A stretch of DNA of 64,000 nt, taken from Gemmatimonas sp038250435 (GTDB taxonomy: Bacteria; Gemmatimonadota; Gemmatimonadetes; Gemmatimonadales; Gemmatimonadaceae). How positions within the stretch are numbered: position 1 is the first letter of the stretch; every line of letters begins with the position of its first letter. The position numbers and the translations under genes were made by a program. Below the pieces are notes generated by a model. That model had not been told where the DNA came from. It saw only the letters and a program-made list of their open reading frames with translations, and made no database searches. Shown here piece after piece: positions 53,639 through 63,133 of the stretch. The stretch spans positions 124,001 through 188,000 of the forward strand of contig JBBSCJ010000002.1 in the NCBI GenBank assembly GCA_038250435.1, written 5' to 3'.

Positions 53639-54420
53639 CTACATGTGCCAGCGCGCGGTATACGCCTTGCACGTCCGAACAAGAAAGTCCTGATAGTCTG
53701 CGTCTACGTCGACCCCAAGTGCATTGGGGCGCGGTAGCTCAGGCGGATGAACGTTGTCGATACGCACTGGGACCAAGAGAACCGAATCGTAGGCCACCAA
53801 GTGTGTTTGTGCAGACCCGCGCGTCGGGAGAGTACGAAACAATTCAAATGTCTTCTGTGCGTCGAACGGTCGGTTCTTGCTAACCGCGAATGAAAATTGC
53901 GAGAAGAGCGAATCATCTCCCGATGACAAGCGGGGAAGGATATCACGAATAAACTCCTCCTCCCGATCATCGCGGTAGATCTTGTGAACGTGATCAGGGA
54001 TATTCAGCGTGCGCTCGGCAACGCCAATCAAGACCGTCGCAATCACGATTGCTTCCGGCTGCGCACCCTGAACCGCTTCAACCACTTTCTTGAGATCATC
54101 GAAGCGATTCGTCGTATTGCGGTGCGCTGTGATAACGGACTTGTTCTCAACCGCGATCCGAACCTTTGAGATATCAGGCTTGCCATTCGCATCGGGCTCG
54201 CCGACAAACAGGTCCACGCGGCGCTCGCGATCCCCGGGTGAACCCACGTTTTTCCAGATGCGGATGTGCCCACTTTCTAGATCGCTGCGAAACGTCGCAC
54301 AGTTTGCGCGTAGGTCCGCAACGATGCCATCCGAGACATATCTGAATGCGTTTCGAGTCGGTGATTGTGATAACGTGCTGCGGCGATGGACGCGATGACG
54401 GCGTCAAACGGTGTATTCAC
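53639..54420 (-). pseudogene. Restriction endonuclease gene with a one-base frameshift
   Basis: The GTG at 54420 overlaps the methyltransferase TGA (GTGA). It reads VNTPFDAVIASIAAARYHNHRLETHSD and then runs out of frame after the Asp codon at about 54340. One base further, the sequence continues as YVSDGIVADLRANCATFRSDLESGHIRIWKNVGSPGDRERRVDLFVGEPDANGKPDISKVRIAVENKSVITAHRN to the stop at 53639. No ATG, GTG or TTG start exists in that second frame between its upstream TGA and the GTG at 54247. The VDLF and VRIAVENK elements fit a PD-(D/E)XK nuclease (D then E-x-K). Either a real inactivating deletion or a sequencing error. Confidence 0.72.
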
Positions 54421-55787
54421 GCGGGACGCAGTTCGAGTAGACCGCTCGTCATCGCGGGGGCGGTGGCGAAGGTTGGAGGAAGGGGAATACGCTTGAGCAC
54501 ATGACTTTGCAGGCGCAGAAACCCGCCAGCCGCACGCTGACAGTGTGCCTGAAGCCACGCTATGACTGGCGGGGAATTCAGGTAGTCGGCCAGCGGTTCC
54601 AAATCGGCCGGATTTAACGGAACGACGTAGTACACAGAATGGCGCGGCACGATCGTCCCATCTCTATCGAGGACAAAAAAGGGCGACTCCGTAATGTCCT
54701 TGCATAGTAGCTTGGGACGACACATGTCGGAAAGCGGGAGATTGTCGTGAAAGGCGTACCATGGTTTATGGGTAGCACAACTCCGCGCCTGCAATCGATG
54801 GCGTCGGCTCGGCTCGCGCAAAAACTGCCCGAGCGCGCCGAGGCTCGGCTCTGGCAAGAGAGCACCCGACTCGTCATAAGGTGCGAGCAAGCTGGACTCC
54901 TGCTCGATCGTACGCGCAGGCGTGATCTGCCGCCCCGAAAGCGTAGGGTGCGCAAACCTTCGTAGTTCCCGCGGTATGCGCTCGGTTCGCATCACGAAGA
55001 CCGAGTCCGCCCCGGTCGCTACACCACAGCTTATGCGAAGGGCAATCTCAGCGAGCGTAAGCTCAGCCGCAGCGGCGATGAAACTTTCGACGATGGGTAG
55101 CCAAGTCGTGGCCACATTGATCATCTCCGATGCGACGACGCCATTCCGACGAACAATCCGCGTCCGTGACTTTTGGGACGTGCGTACAATCGTCGTGATC
55201 AACGGATAGGTAACCCGATCCTCGAAGGTGTCCTCACCGAGGAAGTGCAGTTCATCGACGTGTACCGTTCGCAGCAGCTCGCGAAGCGGCTTCGCGGTCT
55301 CGACGTAAAGGAACTTTTCGGGCGTTATGAAGACAATTCGTCCGTCTGGAGCGAGAAGACGGAGTGCTTGCTCAAAGAACAGGACGTACAGATCGAACCG
55401 GCCAGACGCGGTGCGATACGCGCTGCGGTAGGCGAGGCGCTCCTCGCCATTAAGCGCGAGAATCGACACGTACGGCGGGTTTCCGATGACGAAGTCAAAG
55501 GTCTCGCGCGACGGTTGCAGGAAGTCGCCGTGACGGATCGCGACCTGCGTGACGTCGCGAAATCTCCGCTTGGCCGTCGCCGCACGGTCGGGATCGAGCT
55601 CGATGCCGACGATCGTTGGCAGCGCCCAGTTCCGCTGCGCGCAAAAACGCAGTACGCCCGCGATGAACTCGCCGTTGCCACATCCGGGATCGAGCACGCG
55701 CGAGGACGCCGGCGGCGGACCATCGGCAAACAGTTTGCCGACCATGCGATCGACGACATGGTCTGGCGTAAGAACGAAGCCCTTCAC
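54417..55787 (-). CDS. Type II N6-adenine DNA methyltransferase
   Basis: A 456-residue amino-methyltransferase of the M.TaqI/Eco57I-like group. SAM motif I is VLDPGCGNGEF (about residue 34), followed by VGIELDPDRAATAKRRF, and the catalytic motif IV is FVIGNPPYVSI. The C-terminal half, with SGRQITPARTIEQ and KPWYAFHDNLPL, matches the target-recognition and TaqI-like C-terminal domains. It starts with GTG at 55787. It is immediately upstream of, and translationally coupled to, the restriction gene, which is frameshifted, so this may now act alone as an orphan methylase. Confidence 0.9.
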   Translation of the reverse strand: MKGFVLTPDHVVDRMVGKLFADGPPPASSRVLDPGCGNGEFIAGVLRFCAQRNWALPTIVGIELDPDRAATAKRRFRDVTQVAIRHGDFLQPSRETFDFVIGNPPYVSILALNGEERLAYRSAYRTASGRFDLYVLFFEQALRLLAPDGRIVFITPEKFLYVETAKPLRELLRTVHVDELHFLGEDTFEDRVTYPLITTIVRTSQKSRTRIVRRNGVVASEMINVATTWLPIVESFIAAAAELTLAEIALRISCGVATGADSVFVMRTERIPRELRRFAHPTLSGRQITPARTIEQESSLLAPYDESGALLPEPSLGALGQFLREPSRRHRLQARSCATHKPWYAFHDNLPLSDMCRPKLLCKDITESPFFVLDRDGTIVPRHSVYYVVPLNPADLEPLADYLNSPPVIAWLQAHCQRAAGGFLRLQSHVLKRIPLPPTFATAPAMTSGLLELRPA

Positions 55788-56156
55788 TGGGATTTCATGA
55801 CGGAGGGCAAAGCAAAAAGGCGTGGGCGAACGAAACCCGAAATATCCCTCCTATGCGTGGCCTGAGCAAGTGGTCATTATCCGGCGCTGAAATCGACACA
55901 GCAGGGATACTAGCAGCGGCCGCTCCAAGAATACGGTAGCGCGCCAACAGCGGTTCGCGACATAACGCCGCAGCAATGCTGCAACCGACGTCACATGAAT
56001 GGCGAGCGCAGCGAGCAACCTCAGATCGCTCGTCAGCTTCAGCAATTGTTAGACGGACGGTGGGTACGGACCCGGTACATGGTTGACAGGTTAGTCCGGC
56101 AGCATGGTTTACACTGCTTCTACACTGCATGGTGACTCCTTTTACGTGAGAGCGCC
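55788..56156. other. Intergenic stretch upstream of the methyltransferase
   Basis: About 370 bases between the methyltransferase start and the IS remnant. It should contain the promoter for the restriction-modification genes, but I cannot pick one out. GGTACGGACCCGGTACATGG followed by TTGACAGG near 56073-56102 resembles the end of an IS481-type insertion sequence. Confidence 0.35.
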
Positions 56157-56375
56157 ATGCCCTGGTTGGAGATTGACCTCATGACCGAACGTCTCAAGTT
56201 CGTACAGGACGCCCTGAGTGACCGCAACACCATGGCAGTGGAGCTGGTCGTCAGCGCGCTGCGCATTGGCGCGCGAAGCGCGGCACCCGGCACCCGGCAC
56301 CAGGGGTGATCTTTCATCGGACCGCGGCAGTCAATACGCGTCAGAGGCGTCCCGCACCGAACTCACCACGCATGG
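56157..56375 (+). mobile_element. Decayed IS481/IS3-type transposase remnant
   Basis: A 50-codon frame from the ATG at 56157 reads MPWLEIDLMTERLKFVQDALSDR, the N-terminus of IS481-type transposases, then continues as NTMAVELVVSALRIGARSAAPGTRHQG, which looks like an inner IS3 OrfB stretch, and stops at 56309. A second frame then shows SSDRGSQYASEASRTELTTHG, the DDE-domain S-D-R-G-S-Q-Y-A motif, with one base missing before it. Most of the roughly 300-residue transposase is gone. A cggcaccc triplicate repeat sits just before the break. Confidence 0.7.
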
Positions 56376-56460
56376 CACGTACGCGTTCTCTCAATCGAGG
56401 CAAGCTCAGCCACTCGTTGGAATCGGACGCGCCTTTTTGCTGAGCCGCCAGTGAATGGAG

Positions 56461-56689
56461 CGCCTGTTGGATCTTCGTCATCGCACCACGATTTCGCAAC
56501 GATGCGACCGTCGCACCAGCCCACGCGCGACGCCGACGCGCCCCGCCCCGCCTTTGGTTCGAAATCAGTAGCGCAGCGAGATCACGCCATCGGCAAGCCA
56601 AGAAGAAAGGGAAACCATTCGAAGCAGATCGCGCGCCGCGCGGGCGTTCGAGAGCCCGCACCATGCGCCGTCAAGCATCCCTGAAAACA
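56461..56689. other. Intergenic stretch with no supported gene
   Basis: Between the IS remnant and the terminator of the tricorn-like gene I see only short, basic, low-complexity frames. A minus-strand frame from 56479 (MTKIQQALHSLAAQQKGASDSNEWLSLPRL...) is protein-like for about 45 codons and runs to 56341; it may be the start of a gene cut by the insertion. Confidence 0.3.
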
Positions 56690-56719
56690 CACGGGGGCCG
56701 CCTATCGGCAGCCCCCGTG
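56690..56719 (-). terminator. Intrinsic terminator of the tricorn-like gene
   Basis: CACGGGGGC and GCCCCCGTG form a perfect 9-bp stem with a 12-base loop, followed on the minus strand by TGTTTTC. It lies 31 bases past the stop of the tricorn-like gene. Confidence 0.75.
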
Positions 56720-56750
56720 CACCCATCGTCGTACCGCCTACTGCCGCGAC

Positions 56751-59700
56751 TCAGTTAGTATCGCTGGAAATCCGCCCCGCCGGCGCCGCCTTCAGCATCC
56801 GCAGCACCTCATCGATGGCCGCCTTCAGCTCACGGTCGAACTTCTTTACTTCGTCCATCGGCGTGTTCTTCACCCACACATCGGGCGGCACGCCGTAGTT
56901 CTCAAGATTGATCCCGTAGCTATTCGGCTTCGTCGGATCGTAGGTGACCACGAGTGAGCCCGGCGTGCGGATGGTGCCGCCGTTGATGAGGTTGTAGCTG
57001 CCGGTCGCGATCACCGCAGCGGCCGTCGGATTGCCCACGATGCGGCCGAGGTTGAGTTGACGAAATGCCATCGGCGTCACTTCGCTGTCGGAGCCCGACC
57101 GCGCGTTCGTCATCATCACCTTCGGCCCGGCGATCGCCTGCCGAGGACGCCGCCCCCACACGCGGGAGCCGGTGCGCTGATTCCAGAACTGGTATGGCTC
57201 CCGCTCGAGAATGTCGATGAGCTCCTGATCGATGTTCCCGCCACCGTTGTAGCGGATGTCCACGATGATTCCCTTCTTGTTCGAGAACTGGTCGATCTCG
57301 TTGCGAAACTTCACCAGCGACGGCTGGTTCATCGCGCGGATGTGCACGTACGCGATGTCGCCCTTGGTTTCCTTCTCCACGATGGCGCGGTTGTTGGCCA
57401 CCCACTCGTCGTACTTGATGTCGTTGAGCGACGTGACGCTCGCGATACGCACCGTGCGGGCGCCCGTTCCCGACGCGCTCTTCGCCAAGCGTACCGGTAG
57501 GTACTCGTTCACCGTAGTGGACAGCAGCTGCTCGTAGTTCTCTCCCGAGCGCAGCTCCTGGCCATTGATCGCGAGGATGTACTCGCCCTCGGTGATATTC
57601 AGCCACTCGCGATCGGCCGGGCCATCCTGGTACACGTGCCCCACGCGATAGCGGCCGGCATCGTCGGGCTCGATCTCGAAACCCAGGTAGCGGGTGGTGT
57701 ACACGCGCGGCATCTGCCGAGAGGCGGGGCCGCTCACACCGGTGTGCGAGGCGTTCAGCTCACCGATCATCTCGTTGGTGAGATCGTACACGTCTTCATT
57801 CGTGCCCACGTACTCGAGCATCGGCTTGTAGCGATCCTTGATCGCGGCCCAGTCGCGCCCGTGCATCTTCTCGTCGTAAAAGCGGTACTTCATCACGCGC
57901 CACGCTTCTTCGAACAGCTGCGTACGTTCGGCGCGATGATCCACTATCACGTTGAAGCTGAAAGCGACCGGCTCCACGCGCTGGGGCGTCGCGAGCACCA
58001 TCTTCGCGATCTCGAAGCCGGGGGCAGCATTATCCCCCCCTTCACCGCGAGCGGCTCGGCGGAAGAACACCGCGCGGCGATCCGTCGTGGGCGTGAGCTG
58101 CGGATACGTACCTCCCGCAATGCGCCGCTGGTTCTGTCCATCGATGCCGATGCTGAACATGCCGACGGTAGGACTCTCCGCGTCCGCGGGCGCAGCGCCC
58201 TGACCGCCGCCGCCACCGCCGCCGGCGGTGAAGTAGACCGTGCGGCCGTCGCGTGACAGGAAGAACGCCGACACCGGCGCAGACCCGCGCGTGAGCTGTA
58301 CCGCGCGACGTTCGAGGCCTTCCGCATCGATGGTTACCACGCTCATCGCCGGCACCGGTCCGGGCGCAATCGCGGGCGTGGCTCCCGAATCGGTGCGCTC
58401 CCGCTCCGGGCGTGCGCCACTACGGCGCAGCCGTTCCCGCACCAACGGATCGCTCGGATCATCGGTCAGGCGCGCCAGCGAGACCATGAACAGCTGTGCC
58501 GTACCCCCATCGCGTGTGGAGGTGAACAGCACATGCGTGCCGTCCGGGGTCATCACGCCGTTCGCATCGTTGAACGGATTGCGCGTGACGTTCACTTCCT
58601 TGCGACTCCGCACGTCGAACACGAACACTTCGGCGTTCTGATCGTCGTCGCGCTTGCTGTACGTCAGCCAGTTGCCGTCGGCGCTGTACTGTCCCACGTT
58701 GAACCCACCCGCCGCATTGTAGGCGAGTTCACGAACCGCACCACCCGCGACATCCACTTCGTACAGCCGATTGTTTCCGGTGAACGCCAGCTTCTGCCCA
58801 CTGCCGGCCCACGTGAGATCGGCCTTCACCGACTCCTGTGACGTCAGCTTGCGCCGCCGTGCCGTGGCCAGCTCATACACCCAGATCTCCTCGTCACCCG
58901 ATTCGTCGGACACGTACGCGATACGCCGACCGTCCGGCGCGTAGCTTTGCATCCGCTCGCGCCACGGGGAGCTGGTCAGCTGTGTGCGCTCGCCCACTTC
59001 GCGCTCGGTGGGCACGATCATGATCTCGCCGCGCATGTCCACCGCGAGATAGTCCCCCGTGGGCGACGGGGAAAAGCCTTCGGCTCGATTGGTGGTCGTC
59101 ACCACTTCGATCCCGTTGTCCTTGGCGTCCGCGGAAATTCTGATCGCGAGCTTTCGTGGCGTCCCACCGGGGACGTCCAGCGTGTACAAGTCGAAATTGT
59201 TCTCGTAGATCATCCGGCGGCCGTCGGGCGAGATGGCCGGGAATTGCACGCCATCATCCTTGTGCTGCGTGACCTGCTGCGGGGCGCCACCGGCGGCCGC
59301 AATGCGCCAGATATTGAAGGTGCCGTCGCGCTCGGAGGCAAAATAGATCATGCCGTCGGCACCCCACATCGGATGCACGTCGTGCGTGAAGTCGCGGAAC
59401 TGCTTGAGCTCCGTGTCGGTGATCTCGGCGATCTCTCCGGTTTTGACGTTCTGCACCGCGATGTCGGCGTTGCTGTTGCCGCGATAGCCCTTGCGCCAGT
59501 ATGTCGGGAGCGTGCGATTGAACGCCATCAAACTGCCGTCCTGCTTCATCATGCCGGATCGCCCGAAATCCATCGGCATCGCGCGCGGCATCGATCCGTC
59601 CATCGGCACCCGGTAGAGCGGCGATCCGAATGGATGCGCCCCACGGGCGCTCGCCATGATTACTTCGCGACCATCAGGTGTCCAATACAACGCCTGATCG

Positions 59701-60074
59701 TTCGTGGACATCCACGTCATCTGACGCGGCTCGCCACCGCTCACCGGCATCACGTAGACATCATCGTTTCCCGTGCGATTGCTCGTAAACGCAATCATCT
59801 GGCCATCGGGAGAGAAGCGCGGCAGGTAATCGCGTGCGACGTGCGCCGTGAGACGGCGCGGATTGGCGCCGTCCTTGTCGGCGAGCCAGATGTCATCCTG
59901 CCACGTGAAGGCGATCGTGCCATCGTTGGCGACGTGCGCAAAGCGCGCGAACTTCACGGAACCCGGAATCGTTTGCGCCTCGATCGGCGCAAGCGAGGGC
60001 ACGAGCGCGGCGAGCGGAGCGCTCATCGCCAGGGCGGCGGCGGCGCGACGGAGCAGAAGCGGAAGTCGGCGCAT
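56751..60074 (-). CDS. Tricorn-like S41 serine protease, exported
   Basis: A 1107-residue peptidase: signal peptide (to about IEAQ, residue 34), two WD40-like/TolB-type beta-propellers (repeats such as PRFSPDGQMIAFTSNRTGNDDVYVMPVSGGEPRQMT), a C1/PDZ-like region (RYLGFEIEPDDAGRYRVGHVYQDGPADREWLNITEGEYILAINGQEL) and an S41 catalytic domain. The nucleophile is Ser995 in NARSGSDSE, with YNGGGNIDQELIDIL nearby. Tricorn proteases degrade peptides produced by larger proteases. A Gly-rich loop (GGGGGGGGQG) interrupts the second propeller. Length and order fit the Gemmatimonadota/Bacteroidota tricorn homologs. Confidence 0.93.
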   Translation of the reverse strand: MRRLPLLLRRAAAALAMSAPLAALVPSLAPIEAQTIPGSVKFARFAHVANDGTIAFTWQDDIWLADKDGANPRRLTAHVARDYLPRFSPDGQMIAFTSNRTGNDDVYVMPVSGGEPRQMTWMSTNDQALYWTPDGREVIMASARGAHPFGSPLYRVPMDGSMPRAMPMDFGRSGMMKQDGSLMAFNRTLPTYWRKGYRGNSNADIAVQNVKTGEIAEITDTELKQFRDFTHDVHPMWGADGMIYFASERDGTFNIWRIAAAGGAPQQVTQHKDDGVQFPAISPDGRRMIYENNFDLYTLDVPGGTPRKLAIRISADAKDNGIEVVTTTNRAEGFSPSPTGDYLAVDMRGEIMIVPTEREVGERTQLTSSPWRERMQSYAPDGRRIAYVSDESGDEEIWVYELATARRRKLTSQESVKADLTWAGSGQKLAFTGNNRLYEVDVAGGAVRELAYNAAGGFNVGQYSADGNWLTYSKRDDDQNAEVFVFDVRSRKEVNVTRNPFNDANGVMTPDGTHVLFTSTRDGGTAQLFMVSLARLTDDPSDPLVRERLRRSGARPERERTDSGATPAIAPGPVPAMSVVTIDAEGLERRAVQLTRGSAPVSAFFLSRDGRTVYFTAGGGGGGGQGAAPADAESPTVGMFSIGIDGQNQRRIAGGTYPQLTPTTDRRAVFFRRAARGEGGDNAAPGFEIAKMVLATPQRVEPVAFSFNVIVDHRAERTQLFEEAWRVMKYRFYDEKMHGRDWAAIKDRYKPMLEYVGTNEDVYDLTNEMIGELNASHTGVSGPASRQMPRVYTTRYLGFEIEPDDAGRYRVGHVYQDGPADREWLNITEGEYILAINGQELRSGENYEQLLSTTVNEYLPVRLAKSASGTGARTVRIASVTSLNDIKYDEWVANNRAIVEKETKGDIAYVHIRAMNQPSLVKFRNEIDQFSNKKGIIVDIRYNGGGNIDQELIDILEREPYQFWNQRTGSRVWGRRPRQAIAGPKVMMTNARSGSDSEVTPMAFRQLNLGRIVGNPTAAAVIATGSYNLINGGTIRTPGSLVVTYDPTKPNSYGINLENYGVPPDVWVKNTPMDEVKKFDRELKAAIDEVLRMLKAAPAGRISSDTN

Positions 60075-60192
60075 CGGGGGCGGGGTAACGAGAAAAAGCG
60101 TAAACGATCCCCGTTATTGTGGGGCGCGCCTCCCGCTCTCGCCAGAGCCGGTACGTCGCCCCACCTGCCCCGCTGCCGACGATCGTGGACGA

Positions 60193-61176
60193 TCAGTCAC
60201 AGCCCGCGACGGCACTCTCCCACTGCACGCGCCAACCACGCGTTCCACGCGAGAGTACGGCCGCGCCGAGGGCGACACCGTCGTCCCGACCGAAGAGGAG
60301 GTGGACATCACGCGAGCCCCCCGTGAAATACGCGAGCAATGGCTCGGCGACCACCAGCTCCTCCTCGTGCCCGGCAGCGCGTTCGTGCCACGACACGTTC
60401 CAACTTTTCACTTCGGCGCGTTGCGCATCGACCACGAGTACCAGCCGTTCTTCTTTGGGATCGGCTTCCTGGTTTACGCGCCGGACGAGAGTGGCCACGA
60501 TAAACGCCGTATCGAGACCGCGCGCGCGCCACGCGCGCAGAACCACAAAAGGCAGCCCTCGAAAGGTCGCGCTCGTGTCATCTGGCAACGCCGACGCCAA
60601 CCGCGCCAGATTGGCCGCCAGCGCCGCCGAATCGCGCGGCGCGAGGCCCTCTATTGAATCGAGTGCGATCGGGGTGACCCGCCCCATGGCGAACGCGGCA
60701 GTCCAAGGAGCCACCGTCGTGCCTGCATCCACCGATAGGCGCGCCACCGGCCACGCCGTACATCCCTCGTCGAGACGCGGAGCCCCTTCCACCACGAGCC
60801 GCGCTGTTCCCACCTTTCCGGTGCGGGAGAAGAGCTCGAGTCGGCCGTCAGACACAGAAGCGCCAATGCCCGTGGTGTCCCCAACGGTGAGCTCCGTCGC
60901 CTCGGGGCGCAGCAGAGAACCGGCTGTGAGCCCCCCTTCGACGGTAGGCAAAACCACGAACGGTCCGGCCTCGGCCTCCCACCCGCTGGTGGCCACGATG
61001 GATGCCACGCTGTCCGGCATCCGTGCCGGGAACACCGTGCCAGTCGAATCACCGGGAAGGCGTGGGGAGCTACGGTCGCACCCCGAAGCACACAGCAGCA
61101 CGCCGCTCATCCACCCCCACGTCCGTAACGAGCGCGCCAACGCCGATTCTCGAGCACGGACACGGAATTCAGTCAT
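60193..61176 (-). CDS. Lipoprotein of unknown function
   Basis: A 327-residue exported protein. Signal and lipobox: GVLLCASGCDRS. The rest is beta-rich with no recognised domain; two stretches look structured (WEAEAGPFVVLPTVEGG; FRGLPFVVLRAWRARGLDTAFIVATLVRRVNQEADPKEERLVLVVDAQ). Only two conserved-looking cysteines remain. The start ATG at 61176 leaves a basic 20-residue region before the hydrophobic core, which is acceptable for a lipoprotein signal. Divergent from the MFS gene; the space contains a palindrome. Confidence 0.6.
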   Translation of the reverse strand: MTEFRVRARESALARSLRTWGWMSGVLLCASGCDRSSPRLPGDSTGTVFPARMPDSVASIVATSGWEAEAGPFVVLPTVEGGLTAGSLLRPEATELTVGDTTGIGASVSDGRLELFSRTGKVGTARLVVEGAPRLDEGCTAWPVARLSVDAGTTVAPWTAAFAMGRVTPIALDSIEGLAPRDSAALAANLARLASALPDDTSATFRGLPFVVLRAWRARGLDTAFIVATLVRRVNQEADPKEERLVLVVDAQRAEVKSWNVSWHERAAGHEEELVVAEPLLAYFTGGSRDVHLLFGRDDGVALGAAVLSRGTRGWRVQWESAVAGCD

Positions 61177-61240
61177 AACGGGTTACGAAATCGTGGCGAG
61201 ACGCGCGCAAACCACGGCGGTTGCGCCGGGTGCGAGAGAG

Positions 61241-61258
61241 GTACGTTACCCAACGTAC
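61241..61258. promoter_or_regulatory. Palindromic operator-like site before the MFS gene
   Basis: GTACGTT ACCC AACGTAC is a perfect 7-bp dyad. It lies just upstream of TGGACA (61259) and TATAAT (61285), which could be a promoter although the 20-base spacing is longer than usual. A bound repressor there could control the MFS transporter and perhaps the divergent lipoprotein gene. Confidence 0.4.
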
Positions 61259-61352
61259 TGGACAGCAGATGTAAGGCCAGCAACTATAATCTGCCGCTCC
61301 GGGGCGTCCTTTACGAGGCTGATCCTCAGCCGCCACTCCTGACCACCTCGCT

Positions 61353-62720
61353 ATGGATGATCAACGCACCGTGCGCCGCGGTGGGTTTCTGAACGCACTC
61401 GGTCTTCACCGGCCGCAACTGCGCGCTTGGGCGATGTACGACTGGGCGATCTCGTCCATGCAGACGGTGATCGTGACGGCGGTCTTCCCGATCTACTTCC
61501 TTCAAGTGGCCGGCGCCGATCGCACGCCGGCCGAAGCAACCCAGTCGCTCGGTTACGCGAATACGATCGCCGCCGTCGTGATCGCGCTTCTCGCGCCGGT
61601 GCTCGGCGCCGTGGCCGACTTCAAGGCCGCCAAGAAGCGCTTTCTCCTGGCGTTCATGCTCATCGGCGTGGTCGCGACGAGCGGCATGTTTTTCATCGAG
61701 CACGGCGAACTCCTTTTCGCCTCCGCGCTGTTCGTCATGTCGATCGCCGGCGCCACCGGCAGTATGACGTTTTATGAATCGCTGCTGCCGCACGTGGCCT
61801 CGGAAGAGGAAATCGATCGCGTCTCCACGGCTGCGTACGCGATGGGATATATCGGCGGCGGTCTCCTGCTGGCCATTAATCTCGCGTGGATCAGTAATCC
61901 GGCGATGTTCGGACTGCCCTCAGGTGACGGTCTTACGCGCGCGCAAGCGACGCTTCCGTCACGGCTGGCGTTTCTGTCGGTAGGAGTCTGGTGGCTGGTT
62001 TTTTCCATTCCGGTTTTCCGCACCGTTCCGGAGCCCCCGCGCACCATCGAAAGCGATGAGCGCTCCACAGAGAATCCCTTCGTCGTCGCGTTTACGCGGC
62101 TGGGTGAAACGCTGCGCGAGATGCGGAGCTACAAGCAGGCGTTTCTGACGATGGTGGCGTTCACCCTCTACAACGACGGGATCCAGACCATCATCAAGAT
62201 GGCGACGGCGTTCGGCACGGAAATCGGCATCGCGCGACCAGCGCTCATCAAGGCGATCCTGCTCGTACAGTTCGTCGGCATTCCCTGCGCGTTTGCCTTC
62301 GGATCGCTGGCCGGGAAGTTGGGCGCAAAACGGTCGATCTTCATCGGACTGCTCGTGTACACGGGTATCTGCATCTACGCCTACGGTATCACGTCCGAGC
62401 GTGAGTTCTACGTATTGGCCATTCTGGTGGGGTTGGTGCAGGGCGGCACTCAGGCACTCAGTCGCAGCCTGTTTGCCAGCATGGTCCCCAAGCACAAGAG
62501 CGGCGAATTCTTCGGCTTTTACTCCGTGTTCGAGAAATTCGGCGGCATTCTGGGTCCGCTCGTCTTCGCGATTGCGATCGGGCGAGGAGGGAGCAGCCGC
62601 GTGGCGATCTTGTGGGTCATCGGATTCTTCGTGCTCGGCGGGGCGCTGCTCGCCATGGTGAACGTGAAGGAAGGTGAACGTGCCGCGCGTGAGGCGAACC
62701 GTCGCGTCACTCCGGTGTGA
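61353..62720 (+). CDS. UMF1-type (Atg22-like) MFS transporter
   Basis: A 455-residue transporter with 12 predicted helices. The N-terminus RAWAMYDWAISSMQTVIVTAVFPIYFLQVAG is the UMF1/Atg22 signature (normally W-x-x-YDWAN). A central cytoplasmic loop (RTVPEPPRTIESDERSTENPFVVAFTRLGETLREM) and NDGIQTIIKMATAFGTEIG in the second half are also typical. Atg22 exports amino acids from the fungal vacuole; the bacterial substrate is unknown. The first codon is ATG with no strong Shine-Dalgarno. Confidence 0.88.
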   Translation: MDDQRTVRRGGFLNALGLHRPQLRAWAMYDWAISSMQTVIVTAVFPIYFLQVAGADRTPAEATQSLGYANTIAAVVIALLAPVLGAVADFKAAKKRFLLAFMLIGVVATSGMFFIEHGELLFASALFVMSIAGATGSMTFYESLLPHVASEEEIDRVSTAAYAMGYIGGGLLLAINLAWISNPAMFGLPSGDGLTRAQATLPSRLAFLSVGVWWLVFSIPVFRTVPEPPRTIESDERSTENPFVVAFTRLGETLREMRSYKQAFLTMVAFTLYNDGIQTIIKMATAFGTEIGIARPALIKAILLVQFVGIPCAFAFGSLAGKLGAKRSIFIGLLVYTGICIYAYGITSEREFYVLAILVGLVQGGTQALSRSLFASMVPKHKSGEFFGFYSVFEKFGGILGPLVFAIAIGRGGSSRVAILWVIGFFVLGGALLAMVNVKEGERAAREANRRVTPV

Positions 62721-62731
62721 GGGCGCGTACG

Positions 62732-62980
62732 TCAGTCGACGATCAGCGAATCGTCAGCGGGCGGCAGCACGGCACCGCCGAGATCCCAGTGCCAAGCGTC
62801 GCGGCGTTGCGCCGTGCGCGGATCGCGGAGCGGCTTGAACTGCAGCCGGCTCTCGGGCATGCCGATGGCAGCGCCGTAGGCGAGCAGGCGTTCCCGGTTG
62901 GTGCTCACCATGTGTACCATGGGCCGCCCCTGCCAGATATGCCGATGAAGCCAGAGTCCACCATCCATGGCGTGCGTCAT
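62732..62980 (-). CDS. DUF4031-like small protein
   Basis: An 82-residue protein (MTHAMDGGLWLHRHIWQGRPMVHMVSTNRERLLAYGAAIGMPESRLQFKPLRDPRTAQRRDAWHWDLGGAVLPPADDSLIVD) resembling DUF4031 proteins, which share a pattern of an aromatic/His N-terminus and an H-W-D-L near the C-terminus. The ATG at 62980 has AAGG five bases upstream; the frame is open to a TTG at 63115, which would give 127 residues with an Arg-rich start. Role unknown. Confidence 0.55.
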   Translation of the reverse strand: MTHAMDGGLWLHRHIWQGRPMVHMVSTNRERLLAYGAAIGMPESRLQFKPLRDPRTAQRRDAWHWDLGGAVLPPADDSLIVD

Positions 62981-63133
62981 TCCGGCCTTGCGCCGGCGAA
63001 ATTCCCGTGCGCCCGCCTGTCGTGTCGCCACACGCAACCGTTCGGTGCGGCGGTGCGCATCCCGGTCTTCGCTGATCGCGGGAAGCGGCTTACGCGGAAA
63101 GGTTGAGGCGTCCAACAGGGTGACTCGTGGCGC

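Noticed and set aside
55795..56130. Possible gene upstream of the methyltransferase on the minus strand
   Set aside because: Low-complexity frame with no Shine-Dalgarno; it covers the presumed promoter of the restriction-modification genes.
56281..56302. Short cggcaccc tandem repeat, considered as a CRISPR or repeat array
   Set aside because: Only three units of seven bases and no spacers; it is a local slippage repeat in the IS remnant.
58947..60326. 459-codon plus-strand frame opposite the tricorn-like gene
   Set aside because: His/Arg-rich shadow of a clearly coding frame.
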